Shown here: piece by piece, positions 1-7,369 of the stretch
Numbering within the stretch: position 1 is the stretch's first letter
Layout of the letters: each line of letters opens with the position of its first letter
Assembly (NCBI RefSeq): GCF_009928525.1
Contig: NZ_JAABOK010000013.1
Coordinates: forward strand, 1-64,000
Direction: 5' to 3'
From: Chitinophaga solisilvae
Lineage (GTDB): Bacteria; Bacteroidota; Bacteroidia; Chitinophagales; Chitinophagaceae
Length of the DNA stretch: 64,000 nucleotides
Translations under genes and position numbers: made by a program
The notes under the pieces: model-generated
Told to the model about the DNA's origin: nothing
The model's database searches: none
What the model saw: only the letters and a program-made list of their open reading frames with translations

Positions 1-1
1 A

Positions 2-325
2 GCCTTTAAGAGGCTGCCAGCTGATAGTAGCCTAATATTACATTCTGATCAGGGATGGCAATATCGCATGGAAAAATATCAGACACTGCTTAGCGACCGG
101 GAGATTTTACAGAGTATGTCTGCTAAAAGCAATTGTCTGGATAATGCTGCTATGGAAAGTTTTTTTAGTATCCTTAAAACTGAACTTTTCTATCTTCAAA
201 AATTTGATTCAATTAAGTCGTTGAGACAGCAAATCGTTAAATACATCGAGTATTATAATAATGATAGGATAAAACTTAAACTAAATGGCTTGAGTCCAGT
301 AAATTACCGTACTCAAGCCGCTTAA
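2..325 (+). pseudogene. IS3-family transposase (OrfB/integrase core), 3' part only
   Basis: The frame is open from the first base of the window, so the gene begins outside it. The visible 107 residues carry LHSDQGWQYR, the strand around the second catalytic Asp of the DDE integrase core. They continue with the SMSAKSNCLDNAAMESFF motif, which holds the catalytic Glu, and end with the YYNNDRIKLKLNGLSPVNYR tail typical of the IS150 subgroup of the IS3 family. The ATG at 68 is internal to the domain and is not a true start. The partner OrfA and the left end of the element are not in the window, so I cannot tell whether the copy is intact upstream. Confidence 0.85.
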
Positions 326-344
326 TTTTTAAAATCTTATAAAA

Positions 345-370
345 GTGTCCAACTTTTTGGGTGCACTCCA
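345..370. mobile_element. Right terminal end of the IS3-family element
   Basis: The stretch GTGTCCAACTTTTTGGGTGC followed by ACTCCA lies just after the transposase stop codon and has the TG...CA layout of IS3-family terminal repeats. The left end lies outside the window, so the inverted repeat cannot be confirmed here. The bases that follow belong to half of a type A hairpin repeat, so the element or a later deletion has replaced the other half. Confidence 0.55.
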
Positions 371-422
371 ATTTAGCTCTTCGCTTTTACATTCGTAATT
401 CGCAATTCGTAATTCGTAATTT
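371..422. repeat. Type A hairpin repeat, right half only
   Basis: This is the descending arm of the repeat family seen intact at 5637, 8375, 18898, 19954, 24017, 41370 and 60400. An inner word (CTCTTCGCTTTTAC) is followed by tandem CGTAATT / CGCAATT units. The ascending arm is absent and the IS end abuts instead. Confidence 0.7.
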
Positions 423-425
423 ATT

Positions 426-433
426 TAACTTTG
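426..433 (+). promoter_or_regulatory. Bacteroidota -7 box for the amidotransferase gene
   Basis: TAACTTTG matches the TAnnTTTG -7 consensus and ends only four bases before the ATG at 438, so transcription would start at or beside the start codon (leaderless or nearly so). No clear -33 TTG is seen; that position falls in the hairpin repeat. Confidence 0.5.
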
Positions 434-437
434 CATT

Positions 438-1334
438 ATGGCTCCGATTAAAACCAACTGGAAAGTAGCAGTGCTGGATATGTACGAAGGTGTGCCCAAC
501 GAGGGAATGCGCTGTATCAGGGAGATTTTGATGCAATATGCTGCCATGCATAAGCTGGATCTGCATTTTGATGAATTTGAAGTGCGGCAGCAGGAACAGG
601 TGCCGGATACCTCTTATGATATCTATATCTCCACAGGAGGGCCGGGCAGCCCGGTAGACAGTGAAGGCAGCAACTGGGAAAGGAAGTATTTTTCCCTGAT
701 AGCGGCGCTGCTGGAGTGGAACCGTACACAGGAAATGAAAAAACCGGCGTTCTTTATCTGTCACTCCTATCAGATCATGTGCCGTTATTATAAAATAGGG
801 AATGTATGCAAACGCAAGTCGCCGGCATTTGGTGTTTTCCCGGTCCATAAAACCGCTGCAGGTATGCAGGAGCAGGTTTTCACAGCACTGCCCGATCCGT
901 TCTATATTGTGGATAGCCGTAACTGGCAGGTGATTGAACTGAATTATGATAACCTGCACGCAATGGGCGGCCATGTGCTGGCGTTGGAAAAAGAAAGACC
1001 GCACGTACCGCTGGAACGCGCTACCATGGCGATACGGTTCAATGAGCACTTCATCGGTACCCAGTTTCACCCGGAAGCAGATGCGGACGGTATGTATATG
1101 TACCTGCAGCAGGATGAAAAGAAACAGCAGGTGGTGAACAATCACAGCCTGGAGAAATATAACAGTATGCTGGAACAGCTGACAGATCCCGATAAGATCA
1201 TGCTGACCCACGACCGCCTCATCACCGCTTTCCTGGATTACGCCATTTACGGGGAGTTGTCTGACAGACTGGCCGCCATTGAACATCCCGTTCAGGTGCC
1301 TACCCACAACGATGATGAGAACACCTTTTTCTGA
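438..1334 (+). CDS. Class I glutamine amidotransferase-like protein
   Basis: The 298-residue protein has a class I (triad) glutamine amidotransferase fold. The nucleophile elbow FFICHSYQ places Cys108, and GTQFHPEAD supplies His211 and Glu213, completing the Cys-His-Glu triad. An oxyanion-type STGGPGSP loop lies near residue 65. Such domains release ammonia from glutamine for a partner enzyme. The next gene starts 29 bp downstream on the same strand and looks like an ATP-grasp ligase, so the two may form an amide-forming pair. The roughly 85 residues after the HPE motif are longer than in the minimal domain and are not recognised. The acceptor substrate is unknown. A hydrolase role without ammonia transfer is also possible. 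Confidence 0.8.
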   Translation: MAPIKTNWKVAVLDMYEGVPNEGMRCIREILMQYAAMHKLDLHFDEFEVRQQEQVPDTSYDIYISTGGPGSPVDSEGSNWERKYFSLIAALLEWNRTQEMKKPAFFICHSYQIMCRYYKIGNVCKRKSPAFGVFPVHKTAAGMQEQVFTALPDPFYIVDSRNWQVIELNYDNLHAMGGHVLALEKERPHVPLERATMAIRFNEHFIGTQFHPEADADGMYMYLQQDEKKQQVVNNHSLEKYNSMLEQLTDPDKIMLTHDRLITAFLDYAIYGELSDRLAAIEHPVQVPTHNDDENTFF

Positions 1335-1363
1335 TTTATTTTTTAGACACAATCCATATCATC

Positions 1364-2560
1364 ATGATACCCGCTGTCAGAGCTACTTACAATCAGCAGT
1401 TTACCGATACGCAATACCAGCAGCTGCTGCAGGGAATTGCGCAGGACGCCGGTATTGCGCCCGCTTTCCGGGTGGCTGAAACACCGGTATTTGTGCCGGC
1501 TGAGCTGACAGACAAATTGGTACAGGCCTGCGAAGAAATCATCAATGTAGTGCTCCGGCCTGATTTCAAAACCATCACCCGCGACGCCATTCCGCCGCAC
1601 CTGAAGGTGCCTCATGAAAATGAACATCCGCATTTTATAGTGATAGACTTCGCAGTATGCCGCCGCGATGATGGCACACTGATCCCTCAGCTGATAGAGC
1701 TGCAGGGCTTTCCCACAATGTATGCCTTCCAGGAAGTAATGGCCAGGCAGTTTAAAACACATTTCAATATCCCCGGTCAGCTCAGCAATTTTTTTAACGG
1801 CCTGGATGAAAACAGCTACTATCAGCTGTTACGCGAGATGATTATCGGTACATGCCCGCCGGAAGAGGTAATCCTGCTGGAAGTAAAACCTGAAGAGCAA
1901 AAGACGAAGATTGATTTCTACAGCACCGAAAAATACCTGGGAATCAGCGCTGTATGCCTCACCGACCTGATACAGGAAGGGAAAAAGCTATTCTATATGC
2001 GCGATGGCGTGAAAACGCCTGTTCAGCGTATTTATAACCGCATCATCTTCGACGATCTGCTGCAGCAGTCGCCGGACCTGCCCCCTCACGTAAACCTCTT
2101 CCAGGAGCTGGATGTGGAGTGGATCACACACCCCAACTGGTTTTACCGTATCAGCAAATATACCATGCCCTTTATCCACAGCGAATATGTGCCTAAAAGC
2201 TGGTTCCTGCACGAGTTGCCGGTGGTGCCCGCCGATCTTGAAAATTATGTGCTGAAACCCCTCTTCTCCTTCGCCGGACAAGGTGTAGTCATTGACGTTA
2301 CCCAGGAAGATATTGATAAGATCACCGATCCGGAAAACTGGATATTACAGCATAAGGTGAAATATGCGCCCGCCATTGAAACGCCGTCAGGGCCTGCCAT
2401 CTGCGAAATCAGGATGATGTATGTCTGGCCCGATAGTTCCCCCAGACCTATACTCGTACACAACCTTTCCCGTATCAGCAAGGGAAAGATGATCGGCGTC
2501 GGTTTCAACAGTAAAGACACCTGGGTTGGTGGCAGCTGCTGCTTTTTTGAGCACCGGTAG
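1364..2560 (+). CDS. ATP-grasp-like protein of unknown substrate
   Basis: This 398-residue protein is not closely matched to a named family. The C-terminal third has the layout of an ATP-grasp domain: a lysine plus glycine-rich loop (VLKPLFSFAGQGV, about residues 295-307), a hinge strand (NWILQHKV), an acidic metal-binding strand (EIRMMYVW) and a late GFNSKDTWVGG segment. The N-terminal half contains QLIELQGFPTMYAFQE, reminiscent of the pre-ATP-grasp part of peptide-forming ligases. It lies immediately downstream of the amidotransferase and is probably cotranscribed with it. I infer an ATP-dependent carboxylate-amine ligase that uses ammonia from its neighbour. No substrate can be read from the sequence. 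Confidence 0.55.
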   Translation: MIPAVRATYNQQFTDTQYQQLLQGIAQDAGIAPAFRVAETPVFVPAELTDKLVQACEEIINVVLRPDFKTITRDAIPPHLKVPHENEHPHFIVIDFAVCRRDDGTLIPQLIELQGFPTMYAFQEVMARQFKTHFNIPGQLSNFFNGLDENSYYQLLREMIIGTCPPEEVILLEVKPEEQKTKIDFYSTEKYLGISAVCLTDLIQEGKKLFYMRDGVKTPVQRIYNRIIFDDLLQQSPDLPPHVNLFQELDVEWITHPNWFYRISKYTMPFIHSEYVPKSWFLHELPVVPADLENYVLKPLFSFAGQGVVIDVTQEDIDKITDPENWILQHKVKYAPAIETPSGPAICEIRMMYVWPDSSPRPILVHNLSRISKGKMIGVGFNSKDTWVGGSCCFFEHR

Positions 2561-2561
2561 T

Positions 2562-2684
2562 AGTATTTATGGATTTTGGAATTTTGGAATTTTTTAAATG
2601 CAGCGGATAATTCCGCGGAGATCTTCGCTGCATTTAAAAAATTCCAAAATCCCAAAATCCATAAATCCGTAAATCCCAAAATGA
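2562..2684. repeat. Type C intergenic hairpin repeat
   Basis: The outer arms are tandem words of about 8 bp (GGATTTTGGAATTTTGGAA on the left, TTCCAAAATCCCAAAATCC on the right). The inner arms are AAATGCAGCG / CGCTGCATTT, the same inner core as the type B copies at 14252 and 44058. The hairpin fills most of the gap between two co-directional genes. Confidence 0.8.
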
Positions 2685-2772
2685 TTCCCTCCGGCAAATA
2701 CAATGCGTACCCCTGTATTATCTTCGCAATAATATTTACATTTATACTATATGTCAACTTAATATCTATCCT

Positions 2773-3894
2773 ATGTTTAGTAACCTTGCCATTGATGTAG
2801 CGCTGGGGTTAATTTTTATATACCTGCTCTATAGTTTGCTGGCGTCTATTGTACAGGAGCTGATAGCCCGCCTGTTTAATGCCCGTGCGCGTGTGCTCAC
2901 CAAGGGTTTGCGCAGAATGCTGGAAGATGATGACCATAGCGGGGATCTCGGTTTTTTCGGGAGATTCACCTTTTTCAATTTTTTTTATGAGCTGGGATGG
3001 AGCGTGGTATACTTTTTCCAGCCGTTTAAAAACAGTCCCTTCCTGAAGCAATTCTACCAGTCGCCCGCCATCCGTTACCTGGGTGAAAACAGTGCGGCAG
3101 CAAGACCGGCTTATATCAGTCCGGCTATATTCTCGCAGACCATGGTACACCTGTTGCGCGGCCCGCATAAGGATAACCAGCTCTCCGACGCGGATGCCAT
3201 CCGGGAATGCCTGGCACAGAACAGCCTGCAGCTGTCGGCAGATACCCTGGCGCATATACGGGATCTTTTTGAAGATGCCCGCCATGATATTACCGCCTTC
3301 CGGCTGTTGCTGGAAGCCTGGTTCAATGAAACCATGACCCGTGCCAGCGGGTGGTACCGCAAGCATACGCAGGCCTGGCTGCTGATACTGGGAATGGGCA
3401 TTGCGGCAGCATTCAATGTGGATTCCATTGCCATTGCCCGCATCCTGATGAAGGACAAGAGCGTGCGCGAACAGATGGTGCAGCTGGCCATGAGCCGCCA
3501 GCCGCAATATGCGGCTATCACGGATACGCTTATACGAAAAAATGTACTTCACCGGGACAGCGCCTTTTTCCGCACAGATACTACCTGGAAGGTAATGGTC
3601 AGGGATACATCGCTGATAGGTGTGTACGGCATGCTCCGCAACGACCTCGGCGATGCTAAGAATGTGCTGGGCATCAGCAGGGCCTGTGTAACGGATACTA
3701 CTGCCACCGGCCTGCCGGTGGTACGTTGTGGCTTCACGCATCCCTATCAGCGCAATGGCTGGCTCATTGCCGCCGGCTGGGCGATGACCGCACTGGCTAT
3801 TTCGCTGGGAGCACCATTCTGGTTCGATCTGCTGGGTAAAGTGGTGAAGTTCAGATCTGCTCCGCCGCCCAACACAACGGTTACCGGAGAATGA
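2773..3894 (+). CDS. Predicted inner-membrane protein, unknown function
   Basis: The 373-residue protein is not recognised. It opens with a hydrophobic helix (about residues 5-25) followed by a basic region rich in Arg. A second hydrophobic segment lies near residues 203-222 (AWLLILGMGIAAAFNV) and a third near 328-348 (WLIAAGWAMTALAISLGAPF). The segment between the last two is polar and has no conserved catalytic motif that I can identify. The C-terminal tail is short, Pro-rich and probably cytoplasmic. The RidA-family gene downstream has its own promoter-like box, so the two need not be an operon. Confidence 0.7.
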   Translation: MFSNLAIDVALGLIFIYLLYSLLASIVQELIARLFNARARVLTKGLRRMLEDDDHSGDLGFFGRFTFFNFFYELGWSVVYFFQPFKNSPFLKQFYQSPAIRYLGENSAAARPAYISPAIFSQTMVHLLRGPHKDNQLSDADAIRECLAQNSLQLSADTLAHIRDLFEDARHDITAFRLLLEAWFNETMTRASGWYRKHTQAWLLILGMGIAAAFNVDSIAIARILMKDKSVREQMVQLAMSRQPQYAAITDTLIRKNVLHRDSAFFRTDTTWKVMVRDTSLIGVYGMLRNDLGDAKNVLGISRACVTDTTATGLPVVRCGFTHPYQRNGWLIAAGWAMTALAISLGAPFWFDLLGKVVKFRSAPPPNTTVTGE

Positions 3895-3905
3895 GCAGGA
3901 AGCCG

Positions 3906-3913
3906 TAATTTTG
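3906..3913 (+). promoter_or_regulatory. Bacteroidota -7 box for the RidA-family gene
   Basis: TAATTTTG fits TAnnTTTG. It overlaps the upstream GTG at 3913, which argues that translation starts at the ATG at 3943 instead. Confidence 0.5.
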
Positions 3914-3942
3914 TGCATCCTCTCACCTCAATATATTCTCTT

Positions 3943-4335
3943 ATGAAACGTACCAATTATTCCTCCGGTGCTGTATGGGAAAGCAAAGTAGGCTATTCCC
4001 GTGCGGTAAGGGTGGGCAATGTGATCGAAGTATCCGGCACGGTGGCAACCGATAATGATAAAGTAGTCGCAGAAGGTAACGCGTATGAACAAACGCGGTT
4101 TGTACTGGCAAAGATAGAATCCGCCCTGATTTCAGCCGGCGCCAACCTGCACGACGTAGTACGTACCCGCATGTTCGTGACAGACATCTCCCGCTGGGAG
4201 GAATATGGCCGCGCTCACGGCGAATTTTTCCAGAGCATCAAACCCGCTACTACCATGGTAGAAGTAAGCAAGCTCATAAATCCGGGCTACCTGGTAGAAA
4301 TAGAAGCCACCGCCATATGCAGAGACCCCCAATAA
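3943..4335 (+). CDS. RidA/YjgF/YER057c/UK114-family protein
   Basis: The 130-residue protein carries the family hallmarks: the GNVIEVSGTVATD strand, the long middle helix (EQTRFVLAKIESALISAG), the VVRTRMFVTD segment with the conserved Arg, and a C-terminal VEIEATAI strand. Family members are usually small trimeric enzymes. RidA proper deaminates reactive enamine/imine intermediates from PLP enzymes; many paralogues have other or unknown roles. I take the ATG at 3943 as the start because the only longer start, GTG 3913, sits on the promoter box. The exact subgroup cannot be settled here, so I give no gene symbol. Confidence 0.85.
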   Translation: MKRTNYSSGAVWESKVGYSRAVRVGNVIEVSGTVATDNDKVVAEGNAYEQTRFVLAKIESALISAGANLHDVVRTRMFVTDISRWEEYGRAHGEFFQSIKPATTMVEVSKLINPGYLVEIEATAICRDPQ

Positions 4336-4345
4336 TATTTTATTA

Positions 4346-4455
4346 TTTAGTTATTTGAGATGTAGTTATTTGAGATTTAAAATAAAGCAAGATGCCTTCA
4401 GGATTGTTCTGAAGGCATCTTGCTTTATTTTAAATCTCAAATAACTAAATAACTA
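4346..4455. repeat. Type B intergenic hairpin between convergent genes
   Basis: Arms of about 50 bases pair almost perfectly. The outer part is made of ATTTGAGATTT / AAATCTCAAAT words and the inner part is AAGCAAGATGCCTTCAG with its complement around a 7-base loop. It occupies nearly the whole gap between the RidA-family gene and the rhodanese gene, so it probably serves as a terminator for both strands. Its inner core differs from the other type B copies (14252, 44058). Confidence 0.8.
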
Positions 4456-4459
4456 CATG

Positions 4460-4765
4460 TTACTTGATTTTGTCCTGCCAGTTGAGCATACCGCCGGTGA
4501 GGTTTTTCACGTTGGTGAAACCCATGGTTTCCAGGATCATGCAGGCCTGACCGCTGCGGTTACCACTGCGGCAGTACACGATCACTTCCTGTTCCTGCAG
4601 CCCGTCGATTTCATCGATCTGCATGGTTTGTATCTGGCCTAATGGAATATGTGTTCCACCGATGTTGAATTCAGCACGCTCATGAGGTTCCCGTACATCC
4701 ACGATGTTCAGTTGCTCTCCGTTATCGATGCGCTGTTTCAGTTCTTCAGCTGTAATATTCTGCAT
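4460..4765 (-). CDS. Single-domain rhodanese-like protein
   Basis: This 101-residue protein is one rhodanese domain. NIVDVREPHE is the first conserved motif and the active-site loop is CRSGNRS with the catalytic Cys at about residue 70. GGMLNW near the C-terminus is also typical. Active members transfer sulfane sulfur via a persulfide on that Cys. There is no signal peptide, so it is cytoplasmic. The physiological acceptor cannot be inferred. A PASTA-domain gene lies 31 bp upstream on the same strand and could be cotranscribed. Confidence 0.88.
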   Translation of the reverse strand: MQNITAEELKQRIDNGEQLNIVDVREPHERAEFNIGGTHIPLGQIQTMQIDEIDGLQEQEVIVYCRSGNRSGQACMILETMGFTNVKNLTGGMLNWQDKIK

Positions 4766-4796
4766 AGTTCATGTATTTGGTGTGGTTAATGATGCA

Positions 4797-5612
4797 TTAT
4801 TCTTCGGTTGGTTGCGGCTGCGGGGCTACAGAGTCTTTTACCGGCTTACTGGCTGACAGCCACAGGTCTACGCTTTCGCCGGCCCTGACCATGTTGAATT
4901 CACCGATGTCGTTCATGCGGGCAGGCACCTGTTTTACGATATAGGCATTGGCGGTGTCGCTTACACCCGGATCAATAATGATGGTTCCTGCACTGAGATT
5001 AGCGGCACTCAGCATTTCCCTGGCTTCCGCAAATGTAAGCCCTATAAAGTTAGGCACCGGATTTTCGATGCTGCCGGTACCGCTGCTGATAATCAGTGTG
5101 ATATTACTACCCTCCGGAACAGGTGTACCCGGTTTTATCCTTTTACCATTCAGCAGCTGCTGCAGAATGGTATTGGCAGCAAAATCAGGTCTGTAAATAG
5201 TATCTCCTACATTGAGGCGCATACTTCTCAGCATCATCTCCGCGCTGCGGAAGGTCAGCCCTTCCAGGTCAGGCATCTTTACCATAGGCGCCACCACTTT
5301 ATTCACTGTCAGGTAAATCGTTCTGCCTACTTTTACCTGTGCGCCTTTATCAGGTGTTTGTACCCATACAGACAACGGAGGGATAGAATCAATGTAAATA
5401 GAATCTCTCACATCCGCTTCAAAACCTGCTTTTTCCAGTAATGCTATCGCCTCATTTACATTTTTGCCGCGTACATCCGGCACCACCAGCTGTTGCCCAT
5501 GCTTGGTGATTACACCCAGCATAGAGAAAAACAGCAGTGCCAGCGCAAAAAATAAAGCAATAACTACCAGAAGGTTAATTCCGAATGAGCGCTTGGTAAT
5601 AAAGTCAAACAC
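4797..5612 (-). CDS. Membrane-anchored triple-PASTA protein
   Basis: The 271-residue protein has a short cytoplasmic N-terminus, one transmembrane helix (about residues 13-33, LLVVIALFFALALLFFSMLG) and three PASTA repeats. The repeats start near VVPDVRGKNVNEAIALL, KMPDLEGLTFRSAEMML and PVPNFIGLTFAEAREML. PASTA domains bind peptidoglycan fragments or beta-lactams in Ser/Thr kinases and PBPs, but no kinase or transpeptidase domain is present here. The tail is Pro-rich. The ddl gene lies directly upstream on the same strand, which supports a link to the cell wall. Its job is not known from sequence. Confidence 0.85.
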   Translation of the reverse strand: MFDFITKRSFGINLLVVIALFFALALLFFSMLGVITKHGQQLVVPDVRGKNVNEAIALLEKAGFEADVRDSIYIDSIPPLSVWVQTPDKGAQVKVGRTIYLTVNKVVAPMVKMPDLEGLTFRSAEMMLRSMRLNVGDTIYRPDFAANTILQQLLNGKRIKPGTPVPEGSNITLIISSGTGSIENPVPNFIGLTFAEAREMLSAANLSAGTIIIDPGVSDTANAYIVKQVPARMNDIGEFNMVRAGESVDLWLSASKPVKDSVAPQPQPTEE

Positions 5613-5636
5613 GTTGATAAGATTAAAGTTAAACTA

Positions 5637-5760
5637 TGAATTACGAATTGCGAATTGCGAATTACGAATGATAAGCGAAGATCTACGCGAAGAAGTAAAT
5701 GCTAACTCCTCTAAGATCTTCGCCTATCATTCGTAATTCGCAATTCGTAATTCGTAATTA
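5637..5760. repeat. Type A intergenic hairpin repeat
   Basis: The left arm is tandem AATTACG/AATTGCG units followed by ATAAGCGAAGATCT. The right arm is the complement, with AGATCTTCGCCTAT and tandem CGTAATT units. It fills the gap between ddl and the PASTA gene (both minus strand) and runs into the ddl stop codon at 5761. Confidence 0.85.
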
Positions 5761-6747
5761 TTATTTCATGCATTCTTCCAGCAGCGTTCCATAAAACTCC
5801 TGGAGTGTTTTCCCTGCCGCCCTTACCTGCTGGGGCACCAGGCTATTTTCTGACTGGCCCGGCATGGTATTGATTTCCAGGAAAAACAGTTTCCCGGTAC
5901 CTTCTTCACAGATGAAGTCGGCCCGCGCAATGCCTTTACAATTCAGTTTATCGTACAGCGCAGCAGCGGTTTTTCTGATGAGGTTAGCTAACTCTTCAGA
6001 TATCGGTGCAGGCGTGATTTCGTTGGTGATGCCGGGGGTATATTTGGCTTCGTAGTCGAAGAATTCCTTGCTGCTCACAATTTCTGTGATAGGCAGCTGG
6101 GTGAGTGTTCCATTGGCCCTATACATACCGATGGTGAGTTCGCGGCCTCTGATAAATTCTTCGATGAGCACCTGGGAGTCTTCATTAAAGGCTTTTTCAA
6201 TGGCAGGCTGCAGTTCTTCCGCTGTTTTCACTTTGGACATACCGATACTGCTGCCGCCTTCTGCCGGCTTAACGAATACGGGTAAACGCAGTTGTTGCAG
6301 GATAGCCGTGGTATCGTAGGGCTGATCGCGGAAAATATGCTCGGATTTTGATACGTTTACCACGTTCAGGGCAGCCACTACTTTATTGCAAAAGCTTTTG
6401 TTGAAAGTCAGCGCGGAGGTAACCATGCCGCAGCTGGTGTACGGGATACCCAGCATTTCGAAATAGCCCTGCAGGCGGCCATCCTCACCGGGAGTACCGT
6501 GGATACCGATAAATACGGCATCAAATTTTATCTTGTTGCCGTTGACGGTCAACGAGAAATCATTCTTGTCTATATCCAGGATACTGCCGTCGGCAGCCGT
6601 ATAATGCCATCCTTCTCTTGTGATGATGATCTTATATATCGCATATTTGCTGCTATCCAGGTTTTTCTCTATTGTTACAGCACTTTGAACGGATATCACA
6701 TATTCTCCTGAATATCCGCCGGCTACCAAAGCTATATTCTTCTTCAT
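5761..6747 (-). CDS. ddl: D-alanine--D-alanine ligase
   Basis: The 328-residue protein matches D-Ala-D-Ala ligases across its length. The N-terminal GGYSGEYVISVQSA segment is followed by HGTPGEDGRLQGYFEMLGIP, then the ATP-grasp region with KPAEGGSSIGMSKV and the metal site FLEINTMPG. It joins two D-alanines with ATP in the cytoplasm for peptidoglycan precursor synthesis. The start at 6747 gives the usual family length. The PASTA gene follows downstream across a hairpin repeat. The assignment is secure; close paralogues that make D-Ala-D-Lac are possible but less likely. Confidence 0.93.
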   Translation of the reverse strand: MKKNIALVAGGYSGEYVISVQSAVTIEKNLDSSKYAIYKIIITREGWHYTAADGSILDIDKNDFSLTVNGNKIKFDAVFIGIHGTPGEDGRLQGYFEMLGIPYTSCGMVTSALTFNKSFCNKVVAALNVVNVSKSEHIFRDQPYDTTAILQQLRLPVFVKPAEGGSSIGMSKVKTAEELQPAIEKAFNEDSQVLIEEFIRGRELTIGMYRANGTLTQLPITEIVSSKEFFDYEAKYTPGITNEITPAPISEELANLIRKTAAALYDKLNCKGIARADFICEEGTGKLFFLEINTMPGQSENSLVPQQVRAAGKTLQEFYGTLLEECMK

Positions 6748-6931
6748 AAGATATTTTACAATAAGCGGGTAAAGTTAAAGGTTATTTGTTAATTGTCAAC
6801 GGCAAGGCAGTGGCGGTTTTATTTTATTTCAGGCGCTTTCCGGCTCTCCGGTGACAGTTGGCAGCATAAATTACATAAAAAAGCCATCCGGAATGATCCG
6901 GATGGCCATAAATATGTTTGCTGAGAAAAGA

Positions 6932-7279
6932 TTACAGGTGCAGTTTGTCTTTCTTAGCCATCAGTTCATCCACAGTTTCCTGGTACATTTCGTCCGGAAC
7001 ACAGCAGTCAACCGGGCAAACGGCAGCGCACTGGGGCTCTTCATGGAAACCCTGACACTCCGTACATTTATTGGGAACGATGTAATAAGTATCTACGCTG
7101 ATAGGAGCATTGCGTTGATCGGCATCCATAGCGGAACCGTCCATGAGGGTGTAGGCACCTTTCACGGTAGTACCATCTGCCAGGGCCCACTCTACACCAC
7201 CTTCGTATATAGCATTATTGGGGCATTCCGGTTCGCAGGCGCCACAATTTATACATTCATCTGTTATCTTAATTGCCAT
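6932..7279 (-). CDS. 2[4Fe-4S] ferredoxin of the Allochromatium type
   Basis: The 115-residue protein has two cluster motifs. The first is a standard C-x2-C-x2-C-x3-C-P ([12 protein letters not shown], from Cys9). The second has the eight-residue insertion C-x2-C-x8-C-x3-C-P ([18 protein letters not shown]) that marks Allochromatium vinosum-type ferredoxins of low potential. An insert of about 45 residues separates the clusters. It is a soluble electron carrier whose partners are unknown. The gene is divergent from the acyl-CoA reductase-like gene with their promoter boxes a few bases apart, which suggests joint regulation. Confidence 0.92.
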   Translation of the reverse strand: MAIKITDECINCGACEPECPNNAIYEGGVEWALADGTTVKGAYTLMDGSAMDADQRNAPISVDTYYIVPNKCTECQGFHEEPQCAAVCPVDCCVPDEMYQETVDELMAKKDKLHL

Positions 7280-7307
7280 AGAATAAACTTTTTTAGAAGT
7301 AAGCCAT

Positions 7308-7315
7308 TAATTTTG
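7308..7315 (+). promoter_or_regulatory. -7 box for the acyl-CoA reductase gene
   Basis: TAATTTTG fits TAnnTTTG and lies 54 bases before the ATG at 7370. The opposing box for the ferredoxin gene begins five bases downstream. Confidence 0.5.
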
Positions 7316-7319
7316 TGGA

Positions 7320-7327
7320 CAAAAATA
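7320..7327 (-). promoter_or_regulatory. -7 box for the ferredoxin gene
   Basis: On the minus strand this reads TATTTTTG, a TAnnTTTG match about 40 bases upstream of the ferredoxin start. Its position means both polymerases would compete for the same few bases. Confidence 0.45.
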
Positions 7328-7369
7328 AAATTTTCCCGGTTTAATCAAGTCAAATATTTAAACAGTTTC

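Noticed and set aside
387-1352. A long minus-strand frame opposite the amidotransferase gene
   Set aside because: It is the antisense of a gene with intact catalytic motifs, and its own product shows no domain.
2809-3918. A 369-codon minus-strand frame opposite the membrane protein
   Set aside because: It is a codon-bias shadow; the plus-strand frame has clear membrane helices and a start with normal spacing.
6851-7369. N-terminal extension of the acyl-CoA reductase
   Set aside because: It is antisense to the ferredoxin gene and lies upstream of the promoter box.
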